Notes: generated by a model from the sequence alone, not told the origin. Shown: positions 46,695 through 59,539, numbered from the stretch's first letter. The stretch: 64,000 nt of DNA from Zanthoxylum bungeanum (GCA_019454045.1 SKCR01032785.1:62001-126000); one strand, 5' to 3'. Made by a program: numbers and translations.

Positions 46695-47290
46695 CTATCT
46701 CTTCGGTTTCCTCAGCTTGCAGCGAGTCGAGCACTTTTGTTTGGCCAGGCGCCTGGGCCTCCGTCCTTCTTCTTCTTCTCCCTTGTTCCTTTGTCGTTTT
46801 CGACTGTTTTTTGTGATGCATATTTCTCGTGAGAGAGTTGCGAAGCAGCTGTGAGCTGTTTTATGGCTTCCGCACACCATTTCCAATCCCTCCCGAGTTG
46901 GGAATTTCAGTTTTAGGTGGTAGCAGGACATCGCGGCTTTTGTGTTTTCATCATGAAGGGTCGCCCGATGATGGCCTGGTAACTGCTCATGCAATCTACC
47001 ACAGTGAAGTCTGTCATGATCGTCCGGGTCCGGGGATGTGTCCCGACAGTTATTGCCAATTGTATTCTTCCTAGTGGGATGACGGTTGATCCTCTGAAAC
47101 CGTATAAGGGAGTGCTATCGTTGGTCAGGGTTGCATATTCTACCCCTAGGTAGTCCAGTGCTTCTCTGGAAATTATGTCAAATGCGCTCCCGGGGTCACT
47201 AGGATTCTGTCTACCTCCGACCCGCTGATGACTGCCTTGATTATCAATGCATCGTCATGAGGGAAACTTACTCCTCGGGCATCTTCATCA
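46695..47290 (-). pseudogene. Tat-type aspartic protease of the Retand-like element, frameshifted
   Basis: Minus-strand reading: FPHDDALIIKAVISGSEVDR, ILV then a one-base loss, PGSAFDIISREALDYLG, YGFRGSTVIPLGRIQL, AIIGRPFM, a second shift, then SCYHLKLKFPTREGL. These match the protease of Tat polyproteins, including the AIIGRP flap-side motif and YHLKLKFPT. The active site would read DPG after repair of the shift instead of DSG or DTG. No RT follows: after KFPTREG the reading runs into repeat sequence. Confidence 0.8.
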
Positions 47291-47352
47291 TGTGAACATT
47301 ATTGGTACCGGACCGGACCGGGCTCCCGGTAGCCCTGTGCCCTGCTCTGTTT

Positions 47353-48994
47353 CTAAGACATCTGGTCCTCGGGTTCTCTGCTGTAATCTTTCCTTGACCG
47401 GTTAGAGTTTCCGGCCAGTGTTCTTCCTCCTGCGATGATATTGATTTGGCGACCACGCGCTCTTTGTCTGGCTGTCATGACCTCGTGGTCAATGTATTTG
47501 TTGAGATACCCGTTTCGTGCTAGATCTTCCATTTGCTCTCGCAGATCTTTACATCCGTCTGTTGCATGTCCTTTGGAGTTGTGGTGTACACAATAAGCCT
47601 TTTGGTTTCTTTTGTCCGGAGGGAATCTTCTTTGGTCGGGTTCCACTAAGAGGCCTTTCCCCTGGATCTCCATGACAATTTGCCCTAGTGGTTTCTTTAG
47701 GGGAATGTATGCATCTTCCCCGACCACATGGTTTACTTGGGTCGGTGCCCTTCTCTCTTGATTGTCCCGGTGCAGTGGCTTGAATTCTTTGTGTTTCGGG
47801 AGTGGTCTTCTGGATTCTCTTTCTGTTCGGCGGGGGGCTCCCTCCCTTGCGGTTCTTTCTCTGATAGTGTTCCCTTTTCGGGATACTTTCTCCTCGTTCT
47901 CCAACAAAATGAATTTTCGGGCCACCTCCAGAGCGGTGGCGTAGTCCGGGGTGTCTTGGATCCTTAGGTGGGTCCATAACCTTCCGACCTTCAAGGCTCC
48001 CTTTAAGCTTTCCAGGGCCTCGGGGGATTCATACCCTCCGACTTCGAGTACCATATTATGGTATCTTTCAATAAATATCTTCAGAGGTTCCTCGTCTCCT
48101 TGCTTCATAAGCCTTAGTTCTCCAATTGTCTTTCTGGGGACACAAGCCCCTTTGAAGTGTCGAATGAATGACTTCTTAAGTTGTGTGAAGCCTCTGATGC
48201 TCCCCGGAGCCAGGCTTCTGTTCCATAGGATGGCGGGTCCACTTAAAGTTAGGGGGAACACTTTGCAGATGGCATCTCCTACTACTCCCTGGACTTCCAT
48301 CAACAAGACAAAGCTTTCGATGTGTGATTTCGGGTCAGAGTGGCCTTTGTAGGGTGACATGGTCGGCATGCTGAATCGCTTTGGGATCTTGCCGACCTTA
48401 TTTTTTCCGCGAGGGGAGATTCATCTTGCCGTCCTGGACATCCCCTCTGTTTGCATTGGGATATACTCCCCATTTGATCAGCTCCTCCCGTAACCAAGAT
48501 TTCATGTTGCTATCTTTGGTTCCACTCCGCCTCCTGCGGTCTTCTTTCTTTCTGTTATCCCGGGGGAGGTGCTTCTCGTGGCCGGTATCTTCTCGTACTT
48601 CTTCGTCATATTCTTTCTCCTTTCGCCGGGTGTTGCGAAGGCTATCATAGGAAGGGTCTGGTGACGATTTGTCACTCTCTTCCTCCCATGTGTCCTCGGT
48701 CCGGGAATCTTTCTGGACCACTAGAGATCTCACACTGTAAGGGTCTCTCCTCCGGGGTATGTCGTCCTCACTTATATCGACAATTCTCTTTCCTTCTGCT
48801 ATGTCGTTCCTTCGTCGGCTAGTCCCGGCCTCGAATTTTCCATTGTGTGCTCCTTCTATCCTTTCCAACCGGTCTACTATGGTTTTTAGCAGAGTTTGGC
48901 TTTCCTCCCTTTCTTTCCTAAGGTTCTCCTCAATCTTCTCCATCCAATCTGCAGCCGAGCTCCCTGATGGTTGGTGGCTTCCGTCTTCCGCCAT
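47353..48994 (-). CDS. Tat/Retand-like Gag, one frameshift
   Basis: Starts with ATG at 48994 (MAEDGSHQPSG), about 30 bases from the PBS side of the leader. Part 1 (48994-48398) holds a coiled coil (WMEKIEENLRKEREESQTLL) and a long charged Arg/Asp/Glu segment. One shift near 48390 leads into part 2 (48369-47353) with the capsid domain (MPTMSPYKGHSDPKSHIESF, FPLTLSGPAILWNRSL, GFTQLKKSFIRHFKGA) and the CVHHNSKGHATDGC motif used by Tat Gag instead of CCHC, followed by LARNGYLNKYI. Total about 540 residues, normal for Tat. Only one defect in 1.6 kb suggests a young copy. Gag would package its own RNA, with replication enzymes supplied in trans. Confidence 0.88.
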
Positions 48995-49026
48995 TGTCTC
49001 ACTACGCGAGTTGCTTTTTGTTGAGA

Positions 49027-49044
49027 TCCCCACAGACGGCGCCA
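49027..49044 (-). promoter_or_regulatory. PBS of the Retand-like element
   Basis: Minus-strand TGGCGCCGTCTGTGGGGA, two bases after the LTR end. The first nine bases equal the tRNA-Asp PBS; the rest differ, so the primer tRNA is not certain. Confidence 0.8.
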
Positions 49045-49046
49045 AC

Positions 49047-49794
49047 TGTTGACGGCTGATTTTGGTCTCAGGGTAATATTGGAATATCACTCCCGAGGAA
49101 ATCCTCCTTCAATAGTGAATTTGTTTGGTTATGGGGGACCAAAGGCAAATTTAGCGAAAAATAGATGAACACACCAAACAACAAGGGGATTTAACGTGGT
49201 TCGGTGGATTTGGATCCGACCTACGTCCACGGACACAAAAAAGATGGTACTTTTATTACTTAAACACTCTTCTTGGATCTTCACAAGTCGGAGCTTGAAG
49301 ATTCGGATCACTAGTTTTTTGTTGATGATTTGATGATATTGAGGATGCCTTTTACACATACTATGCTCTCCTATTTATAATAATACAGAAATCAGACTCC
49401 TATTTGCATAAGAAATCCTAGTTGAACTTTAGTCTTCTTTCCTTGTAAGGATTCCTAGTCCGATTCTCCCTTCTCTTTTCTTATTCCTTTTTGGATTCTG
49501 ACTTCATTTCCTTGTGAGAGTAGGATAATCTGCTTATCTTATCCGCAAGAATAGGGTGTCGTCATCTTGAATACATCTCGCCGTCTGGTCGGTCTTCATG
49601 AGGTCGGTCATGACAGTCTTTTATGCTGAGAGTGTTCCTGCCGACCTTAAAGTGCTCGGTCATCCGAACCAAAGTGGTCGGTCTTCACATGTTGTGGTCG
49701 GGTCGGCTTTGGTGATCTCAACCAGCCAGGGAATTACCCTTCTGTCCTCGTCGTGCTGTCTTAAATGTTATAGTGCCTGAAAACACCATCAACA
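49047..49794 (-). repeat. Retand-like 5' LTR (748 bp)
   Basis: Intact LTR with TGTTGACGG and ATCAACA ends. TATA box TATAAATAG on the minus strand of 49371-49380 drives the gag transcript. Followed by the CAAAC duplication at 49795. Confidence 0.93.
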
Positions 49795-50870
49795 CAAACA
49801 TTCCCATATTGAGTCCTTATCACACACACTGGTAATGTTTGGATAGGATGAGGTTACTACTAAATGTACTGCATAGTTACTTCTGTCTTATACTTGACTT
49901 GTTATGAAATATACATGTTACCTACATGCATGCATCACACATGGGCTGTCCAATACACATTACCCAACTTGAATTTTTATTGCACATGCATATTATCAAT
50001 TTTAGTATCTGATATAATCTTTCTACAATCAAACATCAACACGCTTGGTTCCCAAATTATTAAAACTTAGAATTACAATTCTAATAAATTTTAATTACTT
50101 AGACTAATACATATTCTTTATGAATGAGCTCTGACATTTTTCCTTAATGACTGTGGTAGTTGAGGTCCATTGTTTCCTAGCTCGTCCTCCGCATGCATAC
50201 GTGGAGTGCCTGCAAGACTAAAATCAGGAATAGTGAATCAAGTAAAGACTCAGTAAGTAAATGTTAGAACATAATGTAAATGAAACCTAAGGTACATATT
50301 TATTTATACATGGAAGATTTTATGTCAAACCTGAATCATGGGCATGGAGACTTCGTAAACATGCGCATATTACTATTTCATGAAATGAACCTGTGACGTA
50401 ACTAAAACTAACTTGACGTGAAGATAGTTCAAAGTCAAATGAAAACATAATTGAAACTGTAACATATAAACCGTACATGTAACTGAAATGTGTATAACGT
50501 GATATGTAAATGCAAAACATAGAATGCAAGCATGATCAAAACCTGCTGAGCATTAACTGAAATCAAGAATGAAAACTGTAGCTTAACCTGAAAATTGAAA
50601 TTTGAAAACTGAAACATGGTCTAAAACATATGTGTACATTGAAATCTGATATTTATAACTGTAAATCATAACTGTAAGCTCAAAACTTAAATAGAAATCC
50701 TAAGCTGAAAGCATGATCATGAAACACGATAACTGAAAAACTGCATATGCAACGATCGGGATTTGGACGTCTCCCCTGCATCGCCATACGCACCGGATTT
50801 AGGCCGTTGCCCCCACATACGCTTGCACATGTTTTAAAATATGAAAATGCACACTGGTATCATTACCTGA
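49795..50870 (-). mobile_element. Continuation of the Ty3/gypsy-type 5' LTR split by the Retand-like insertion
   Basis: Starts with CAAAC and continues sequence left of 36428. AT-rich, with a block at 50755-50830 (GGATTTGGACGTCTCCCC, CCGTTGCCCCCACATACG) typical of LTR downstream parts. No gene. Cut off at 50871 by a copia-like LTR. The true LTR start is not seen. Confidence 0.5.
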
Positions 50871-52329
50871 TGTTAGAGTATATGCCCTAAAACCAGTTAT
50901 GAATGTAATGGTTTAAGACATAATATTTGTAATATAGTTTATTATTTATTAATAAAAGGCATTTGTTAACTACATATTATTACATCCATATTTTATGCGT
51001 ATGTCCTGAGACATTATGTCAGATGAATATCGTTAATCCAAAAGACGTTTGCGATTATGAGAGTCAACGATATTTATATATGTCTCAAATTAAGTTCTTG
51101 GTAAAATGTGATTGTTATACAGGACAATGATATATCACTTGACCAAAATTGTTGTGTGTCGCCTAGATTGACATATGATGTTAATAGAATGGATGATGAG
51201 TCTCATATAATAAAGACACATACAATAGATGTTTCATTAGTAGAATGAAATATCGAACACGACCATAGAAGCGAAAGATCACATGGTAATATTATCTAAG
51301 GTCATTGATCTTCGTAATAATACATTAGTGTCATCATATCCTTTGACCTGAGATCATATGATGACTTGTGCGATAATACTCTTGGTTCACTAGTATATCC
51401 TCATTCGACTATCCATGTCATTTGAATAAATATTAGATTACCTTGAATGATTGACGTATGAAGTCACGTAAGATTCAAGATGGGATCCGGTAACTTTGAT
51501 AATTAAAGTTATAGATTTTTCAAGGAAACTTAAAGTTGTGGATATAAGTCTTTGGCCAAAACAGTCGAAATCTTAGAGATATCAGATCCACAAGATAAAG
51601 TTTAAAGATATGTCGAGTATAAGGATTTGACCTTACCATGATCCCAGACTCGATAAGAAACATAAATATCGGAAGGAATGAGATGACATGTTCGAAGTGT
51701 ATTCTAACAGGTTCATATGTTTTCCCACTTCATTCATCGACTAGGGGCCATGGCTTGCTGCTAGGCGATTACCCATGGTCTGTGGAGTATCATAGAGATG
51801 AAATATTAAAGAGTTAATATTATTCCACTGCTACTCGATAATGAACCTAGGACGGTCGCACAATATAGTTCTCGTCTATGTTACAAATTCAAGGATATTT
51901 ATTAAAAGTTAATAAATGATCTTTTTGGCATTTCCTAATTGGTTTAGGTTATTCGAGATATTTCGGAAATATTAATTTGATTAATAAATTCGAAATATAA
52001 AATAAGATTTAATTGTTTAATTAAATATTTGATATTTATATTAAATAAATTAAATGTAATTTTAATTAATTGTTAATTAAAATTAAGTAAGTTGAATTAA
52101 TTAATTAATAGTTAATTAATTATTATGCCAAAATAATATTTAATCTATTTGACTTTAATTTAGTGGGCTAGCACCCAAATTAATTAGAGTCATATTTAAG
52201 ATTAAATAGGGAAGTCTTTATTTAATTAGGATTCCTAATTTGATTAAGTATCCTAATTTTATTTTGGAAAGAATCTTTAAGAGACCAAATTTGATTTGGA
52301 GAGATATTTGATTGACATTATTGTATTGA

Positions 52330-52520
52330 GATACAATTAAAACTTCTTGTACAAGTTGAAAGGCAATATTTCTTGTACAAGTTGAAAGGCAAAATTTCTT
52401 GTTGAAGTTGAGGCAAAACTTCATTTTGAAGTTGAGGCAATACTTCTTGTAGAAGGACTTGTTATTCAAGAAGTACTTCTTGTTCAAGTTGAAGGAAAAC
52501 TTCTTGTTGAAGTTGAAGGT
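52330..52520 (+). repeat. Six or seven short direct repeats CTTGTTGAAGTTGAAGG upstream of a TATA region
   Basis: Degenerate 24-30 bp units, each with CTTGTACAAGTTGAAAGGC or ACTTCTTGTTGAAGTTGAGG. The cluster ends just before CTATATATATATA at about 52537, so it sits where LTR enhancers usually lie. The word TTGTACAA is itself palindromic. Confidence 0.75.
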
Positions 52521-52689
52521 GTCAATTGGTTGTTGCCTATATATATATATATGAACATAAGAAATAAACAAATGTAGTTTTTAGTTGCTGTAGGTAGCAA
52601 GCAGATAAATATATATACACACAGCAAGCGTTGTTGTTGATATATATTTACAAGAATTACAAAAGCAATTTGCGCAAGTAATATATGAA

Positions 52690-52735
52690 TATATATATAT
52701 ATAGCAAACAATTGGATTGTTGTTGCATGAATATA

Positions 52736-52772
<37 letters not shown>
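52690..52772. repeat. AT dinucleotide microsatellite
   Basis: Runs of AT at 52690-52702 and 52731-52772 within the copia-like LTR, the second nearly pure for about 40 bases. Confidence 0.9.
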
Positions 52773-52777
<5 letters not shown>

Positions 52778-53365
52778 CAATGGTTTGTTAAAAGGAAAAT
52801 AAGCAAAGTTTGCATGAGAAAAAGCTAAGCAATTGATGTTTCTTGTTAAAAGGAAATATATGCAATTAGCGTGTTGACGTTGATATAGACATATATGCTC
52901 GTGAATGAAGCTTGCGCATATTGATGCTAAGTTTTGCATATTTCCGAATTCATATCTCTGAATTGGAATAGTTCCAATTTATTCTTAAGGACTTCAAACA
53001 TCCTAAAAAAGAAAATGGTTTCTTTTGTTCTCAATACTGGAAGCGATTTGTTCGTAGAGGAGAGCTAGTGTGTCAACTAGAGGTGCAACGATTGGTGCAC
53101 TACAACAAGGGAAAAATCAAGGAGGATGTTCAAAAGGCTCGAAAAGATAATAAGCATATAAATGTATGTTTTATTATCAGTAAATTTTATTTATGTTGAT
53201 AAATAAAATTATTTATTACATGCATGTTAAATTAATATAGATTAATTTAAATAGTATATTGTTTACATCAACAACAACATAAACACGATCCTTATAGTGG
53301 TTTTGGAAGAAAATTTTAAATTCCAGTCACATGGATGCTTCCGCGCTAACCCCAAAACCTTACAG

Positions 53366-53949
53366 TGGTATTAGGAGCTTTGAGGTTATGTCGTTTTCAT
53401 GAAAACAAATTAAAGCATGTATATGGGATCCTAATGAGAGCTGTTCGGTTAGGCTATTATTTTATGTTGATAAAATCATTATGTTTGGCTGAAATATTTT
53501 GTGGCGAAACTAGACATATGGATTAACGATTCTGTAAAATTGCAACACAATTGGAATTCAGAAAGGTCGTCTGCTACGCAAAACAATCTATTGGACAGAA
53601 CCTGAAAATTCAGGTTGGCAGACTTTGCAGGACCAATTTGTAAAATTCTGAAAGTTTTAGGGATTTATTGTAAATACCCAAAACGATCAGAGGTGAAATT
53701 GTAATTTTTGAAATTAAAAATATTTTACAAAATTTCCAGAATTAAAATTTTGAGTATGATTAGAATTCTATTTTCATTAAAATCGTTTTTGGAAAGAATT
53801 CTAATTGAAATTGAGTTGTTGCTAGTTTTGAACTAAATAACTTCTTAGGAAGTTAAACCCATATAAAATTTTAATTGGATTAAAATAAATCACAACAAGA
53901 ATCCTAATACAACTTTGATTATATCTCTTAATTTTTTTAATATGATTAA
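53366..53949 (+). other. PBS and leader of the copia-like element
   Basis: PBS TGGTATTAGGAGC (53366-53378) resembles TGGTATCAGAGC for initiator tRNA-Met. AT-rich leader follows, without ORF. No gag is present because another LTR fragment starts at about 53950. Confidence 0.6.
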
Positions 53950-54336
53950 TGTTGGAAAATGCTTATTAGTAAGCATTTTGAGGCACAATTTTAAGCAAGG
54001 TCCACTTCGTGTTAGTGGTTGTTATTGAATGATTCGGATACTCCTCCGTGAGTACTTCGAAATGGTATATTCATATGCTTAAAATGGTGCTTGGGTGAAT
54101 GAGAAATGTTTGCTCAAAGTTCACCCATTTGTGTTGGAAAATGAAGAGAAATGAGCTTGTCCCACATGGGAAAGCTATTAGAGAGAAGTTGTGTTTATAT
54201 ATGATTGCTCATATGTAGATGGGTAAGAGTTATAAGGATAGAGGCTCTCTCTACGTGCGCGCGCAGGGGGGTGCAAATCAAAATCCAAACAGGCTTGCCT
54301 CATGTGCACCCGCGTGTCCTGCGTACACGAATGCCG
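53950..54336 (+). mobile_element. Copia-type LTR fragment(s) beginning TGTTGGAAAATG
   Basis: Two stretches start TGTTGGAAAATG (53950 and 54132). The second continues TTGTCCCACATGGGAAAG and GTGTTTATATATG, the standard promoter end of a common plant copia LTR type. Cut off at 54337 by copia copy 2. Confidence 0.55.
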
Positions 54337-56401
54337 TGTTGGATTCTAGATTAGGTCCCAAGATCATGAAATCAAGCACAAAAACACATGAATACACAAA
54401 GGAGAATGGCGGAAACATACTCACAATGACCGGATCTTGCGACGCGATGAAGAATAATTCATGGTGAAGCTCGGTAGTGGCTCTCCTTGGTTGTGGACTG
54501 CACGGTGGTGGCTCATTTTGCTCCTCCATGATTCGGCCATTGAAGACCTCCATTGAAGCTCCAAGCTTCAAGCTTCCAAGCTCACGAAATCGTTCCCTAT
54601 CACCTTAGGAAGACTCAAGGTGTGCTAGCACTAGATTTTGCAACAAAATCAACTCACTCACTTCTCTTATGCATTCGGTTTTGCCGAAAACCAGAGGCAG
54701 ATTTCGGCTCCAAGCCGAGAAGGAGAAGAGAAAAGATAGGGAAGAAGGGTTTCACGCAAAAACGTGAATGGGAGAGAGAGAGAAAAAGAAAAAGTGTATT
54801 TGGTTTATATATTTTCCAAAATAATAAAACCATTTACAACTTTTAATTTCAAAAAGTCAAAAGCAAAACAATTAATGTTTTATTCAATCAACTCACATCA
54901 ATCACTCAAATCAATCAAGTGACAAATTGTCACATCACTCAAAGTGACATGTGATTTGACGCTTGATGTGACTAACGATTTGACGCTCGATTTGACTTGC
55001 GTGTCGCATTCGAATTCGAAATGTGAATGCGCTCGTAAATAATCCCAGGCTCGGGTTCGCTAATTCCAAATTAATGAATTTTCCTTTGCGACGCAATTAA
55101 ACGATTACGCCTAGCGAAATCACTATTCACGTCGCTAACGAATTAATTCTAAATTAATTCGTTCGCCCGAATTAAAATCTAATTTTAATTCCGCGTTGAA
55201 ATATAATTTCGCATAATATATCAAATATATTATTTCATCGATTAATTCCAAATTAATCGTTCTCTCTCTTTAATTAATATTTTATCCCAGATAAAATATC
55301 TCTGTAATTAATCCCAGATTAATTTTCTCTCACATCTAATTAATCCCAGATTAATAAAGTGCGAGTCATACATCATCGGTGAATCTTCGGGAAGCGACCT
55401 ATGAGATCCCCGGATATGTTGGTAGTAAATACGGTCGTCGGACTATCCGAACACGTAAGTGCCTCGTACTACGTTTATACCGATTTACAAGACAAGGTTG
55501 GCTTCTAGCAAAGCGCCATGCCTACCCAATTCTCCAGAAATATCCTTATAGGAATATGATCTATATCAAGCGTAGTATACCGTAGTATTGTGTATGTCGA
55601 TCCAGTATCGGATGTTCACGTGCTAGGCCTGGGGCTGGAATTGTGTCTGCCCCGTATGAAGCACATATCGGATGTCTGGCAACTAGTCTCTATAATCGGA
55701 TATACATGACCTAGTCATAATATCCCGATAGCTCGAGCATTTAAGAGAACGAGTTTCGTATCCTATGTGACCATCATCTCCATATGACTGAGTGATACTT
55801 CCGTCTTAACATCACACCCAACACACTACGATTCTCAATATACCCAGAATTGGCGTACACAGAAACCTGTTAAAGCCCTGGATGACCTCAACCAAAGTAT
55901 ATTGATTGTCGCAAGTATTAGCGGTGCAAGTCTCAGGTTAAGACCAAATACACCTACCCTGATTGCGGATTCCCATAGACACATAGTCATACTACCAATG
56001 GGATTCCGCGAGGTCTATCCAGACCGAAGCTGTTTCCCGTACCATCGGTAAAACACAACCTCCTATTACACTTGCATGAGTATCCTATACCCAAATATGT
56101 GAGAACTATCATTGTGCCCTCACAACATGCACAAGTGTAATACTAGTCTTTTACATATTTATCGATCTCCAATCTCGATAATACTCTGACTAGGGATATT
56201 TAATGATTTATCCTACGTGGACTGATACTGTCTCATATCATTCTCCGTCCAGGAACAAATCATAGGGACCTCCTATCATTTATATATCTAGGTGATCTAA
56301 TCACAATGATAAAGTGCAATCTCCTTTGTCACATAGTTAATTTGTACAACAACACCGTGATCTGTACAAATAGTGACGCTATGGGTCATAATTGTCCAAT
56401 A
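54337..56401 (-). repeat. Copia copy 2, 3' LTR (left), 2065 bp
   Basis: Starts TGTTGG at 54337. Ends CCAATA at 56401, where CCAACA is expected, so the terminal CA is mutated. TATA-like sequence on the minus strand at about 54800. Confidence 0.87.
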
Positions 56402-56792
56402 ATCTCCCACTTGGCCTATAGCCAGTCACTCGAGTGTTTAACACCCGAACTATGTACGGTTGGCTCAAACTGCTGAGAAAAGGTTTTCGTCAGCGGATTT
56501 GGATGATTATCATCTGATGCGATTTATTCGATCATCACATTGCCACGATGTATGATCCGAACGAATCAGATGAATATCAAAATAAGTATCTGGATCGTCG
56601 ATGAGACCATTAATTCTTTAGCATGTGCTGACGCCTAGCTCAGCTGCTAACAGAACTATATCTAAACTATTAGATTAATTATCGACCCAAATGGCTTCTA
56701 TTGCTACCTCAGTTGCAGCAATAACCCGCATTTGTTGTTTATTCGGTAACAGTATCTTGCTTGGAAGATTTCCAGCTCACTGTTCCGTTCTA

Positions 56793-57252
56793 CTATTGTA
56801 TAGTACCTTTGTTACGACTTATAGTCGTTATCATGAAAGCCAAGCTTTCACCGATTATTTTATGGGAATATCGTTTTCCAAGAAATGATATATCATCATT
56901 ACTCAGGACATTCACTGTCAGTGCGCTCCCACTAACCTCCTTATATAGACAAGAATTATTTTCGTTTTGAATTAAATCATAAACTATTATGATTACATCA
57001 AAACGACAATTCCAAGAACCTAATGCTTGCTTCAATCCAAACATGGATCGAATAACCTGCATACCTAGTTTTCTTGTTATGGTTCGAAAAAACCGTCAGG
57101 ATGTTGTAAACATCCTCCAAAAGATTTTCGTTAAGGAAAGCGGTTTTGGCATTCAGCTGCCACATTTCATGAATGAAACATGCAGCATTAGCAAGAATTG
57201 TAGAAATGGATTTGTCGGGGCAACAGGTAAAAGGTTTCATCGTAATCAACAC
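56793..57252 (-). pseudogene. Copia reverse transcriptase fragment (copy 2)
   Basis: Minus-strand readings WQLNAKTAFLNENLLEDVYN (57252-56998 frame) and SMFGLKQALGSWNCRFDVII then LYKEVSGSALTVNVLSNDD (57062-56793 frame) correspond to copia RT motifs DVKTAFLNG.LEE.VYM, S.YGLKQA.RSWN.RFD and the YVDD catalytic box. The box reads SNDD here and the first catalytic Asp (DVKTAF) is Asn, so it is inactive. A frameshift separates the two parts. Confidence 0.87.
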
Positions 57253-57981
57253 AATGTTGATAACTCTACCTTTTCGCTACAAGCCTAGCTTAGTACGTTG
57301 GTATGTTGCCATCCATGTATGTCTTCCTTGAAGACTTATATAGTACCAATAGGCACAATGCCTTGCGGTACATCAACTAGTGTCCAAACATAGTTGGTAT
57401 ACATGGAATCCAATTCGGATATCATGACACTTTGCCATAATATGGAGTCGATACCTTGTATCACTTCCTCATACGTAGTCAGTTGGTATACCTCAAAAGA
57501 TTGACATCTTTACGAGGTTAGATCAGAAACCCATACGCCAGGTTGTTTTCTGACTCTCTCCGACCTACGCGGTTCTTGTGTATTTGAAGATTAATGGTAT
57601 AGTTTCATCCTTGATGAACTATTTGTGTTCCATTAGGAATCAGTGCCTGGAATAGTATTACTCCGATTTTCATCGAGTTTTACTATCCTCCCACTTACCA
57701 CTGCATATCGGTATTCCTCTTAGGAAAACCGCATGGTGAGTAACAATCTAATTGTTCTCTTGTGAGATGTATAAGTACAATACTTATGGTATCCCTAGGA
57801 TAACCTACAATTGACACTTATCCAATTTGGGTTCTTGTTTGGTATCATCCAAACATATTCCTAGCATACCCAAATCTACAGGAATGTGAAACCCGGTTTC
57901 TTTCCCGTTCATATCTAATATGAGATCTGTCAAACAGATATTATGGAACCTTATTCAAAATAAGTTCTTGCACTGGTTAAA

Positions 57982-58100
57982 GCTTATCCGTTGAAGGAAA
58001 TGGTAGCTCAGAGCGACTCATGATTAACCTTATCATGTCCAACAAAATTCGGTCTCTCATTTCGGATACACCGTCAAACTGACGTGTTCCGGGAGGAGTC
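57982..58100 (-). pseudogene. Copia integrase fragment (copy 2)
   Basis: Minus-strand reading TPPGTRQFDGVSEMRDRILL and DMIRLIMSRSELP. The Glu of GVSE, lost in copy 1, is kept here. Confidence 0.8.
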
Positions 58101-59539
58101 CTCATTGAAAGAATACTATACTCTCTCATGTATATGAGAAACTCATTGCTTAAGTATTTTCCATTACGGTCTTACCGTGACGGTTTAATACTTTAGCCGA
58201 TCAGTTTGTCTATTTCGTATCGAAACTGTGAAAGTTTCCGATTTGTGTTTCAAAAGAAACACATAACCATAACGCGATGTCACATCCGTAAAGGTCACGA
58301 AATATTCATATCCACATCTAGCCTAGCTAGACATGGGCCCACTGCTTTACTATGAACTATGGTTAACAGATCGGTGGCACTGACACTTTGCCCAATAAAC
58401 TAGATTCGTAGACTTTATTTGAATATAATCAAATCAGTCCTAGTACCCACTCTTCGAAAGTGTGGAATACGATTCTTGTTTAATAGTGTCCCTGACAACT
58501 ATGCCACAATTAGTTTCTTAACTGATCAAATCAGTTTGAGCTATTTATTTGTCATGTTTAATATTTGAGATATTATTTATATTCAAAATATAAATTCTGT
58601 TATTCACATCTAATGTGTTTATCTTAATATCATCTTTATAAAATAAAACACTTTAGTGTTCTAGAATATAAAGGTTCACCCGCAGCGGGTCAAACACTGA
58701 TATAAAGATAATGTATCTAGTCAAACTAGTTACATTATAACAGTTTCCTAATTTACGTACATACCCAAAGGGTAGTTCCTAAACTTAGGTATCTACGGTT
58801 AAAACAGCGACTTTTGTCCCGTTTTCAATTCGCAGAGTAATCTCGTCCGAAGTCAGTATCCTGCTCATAGCAGATTCTGAACATCAGTACATATTTATGT
58901 ATCACACTAAGTATCTAAAATCCAATTTGAGTACTAGTTGTGAACATAATGTTGACAAACATATTTGAAGTTAGAGCCTTGCTCGTCTTCAATTCCTTCT
59001 TGGGATATGTCCTTTTATCTTCCCAGAAGATTATAATGATTTTGCTTTTGCCCTTTTTCACACTCCAGAAGCCTTTGGCCAAGCCTTGGCATCCTGGAAT
59101 ATCGAAGTAAGGTGCGCCTTACGCTATTTGCCTAATTGCAAACTTTGACTTTGTCTCATTGAGAATAGTCATTAATTCTCCAAGAATTATTTATTGCAAT
59201 TTAGTATTTCAAAGATCTAAAATAGATCCATGAAAATCCTTCAATTTCATTATCATACTTTAAGGATCTAATCCTTAGTTCTGATTCAGAAATTAAGGAG
59301 TCTACTTGACAAGTATAATGGATTAAACACTTAAGTTATCATTACATAAATCTTCCAAAGATTATGCTCTACTATTTGCTTAACTCCAGGCTTAGGCTTA
59401 ATACGTTATTTTATCAAATAAAGTAACTTATTATTTTCCAGGACCATCTTGAAATTTTATTCCCAATTTGAAAATTAAACCATTTAAACACATTTTCCCC
59501 AGGATAATGTTTTAAATGTCAATCTTTCATTTATATCTT

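Larger units (their letters stand above)
36429..49794 (-). mobile_element. Non-autonomous Tat/Retand-like element with antisense gene, TSD CAAAC
   Basis: Boundaries are firm: LTRs start TGTTGACGG and end ATCAACA, and the 5-bp duplication CAAAC sits at 36424-36428 and 49795-49799. Minus-strand order: 5' LTR (49047-49794), PBS, gag (48994-47353), protease (about 47290-46695), no RT, RNase H or integrase, a repeat array, then a plus-strand spliced gene (42847-46096) before the 3' LTR (42797-42647 and 37018-36429). The nested Athila-like element splits the 3' LTR. Without the nest the element is about 7.74 kb. Gag with a GHATDGC motif and an antisense ORF before the 3' LTR both point to the Tat lineage (Retand and relatives carry antisense ORFs). 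It must rely on another element for polymerase and integrase. Confidence 0.9.
50871..53364 (+). mobile_element. Copia-like 5' LTR (about 2.5 kb)
   Basis: Starts TGTTAGAGTATATGCC and ends CTTACA at 53364, one base before a Met-type PBS. Includes a purine/pyrimidine direct-repeat cluster (52330-52520), a TATA region near 52535 and a (TA)n tract. No coding sequence. No 3' partner in this window. Confidence 0.65.

Noticed and set aside
46211..46832. ORFs with PDPELRKALGPGGMLRPQSE repeats on plus strand and counterpart on minus strand
   Set aside because: Translation of the 75-80 bp tandem repeat.
47728..48352. Plus-strand ORFs of 60-133 residues opposite the Retand-like gag
   Set aside because: Shadows of the well-supported minus-strand Gag reading frame; no motif of their own.
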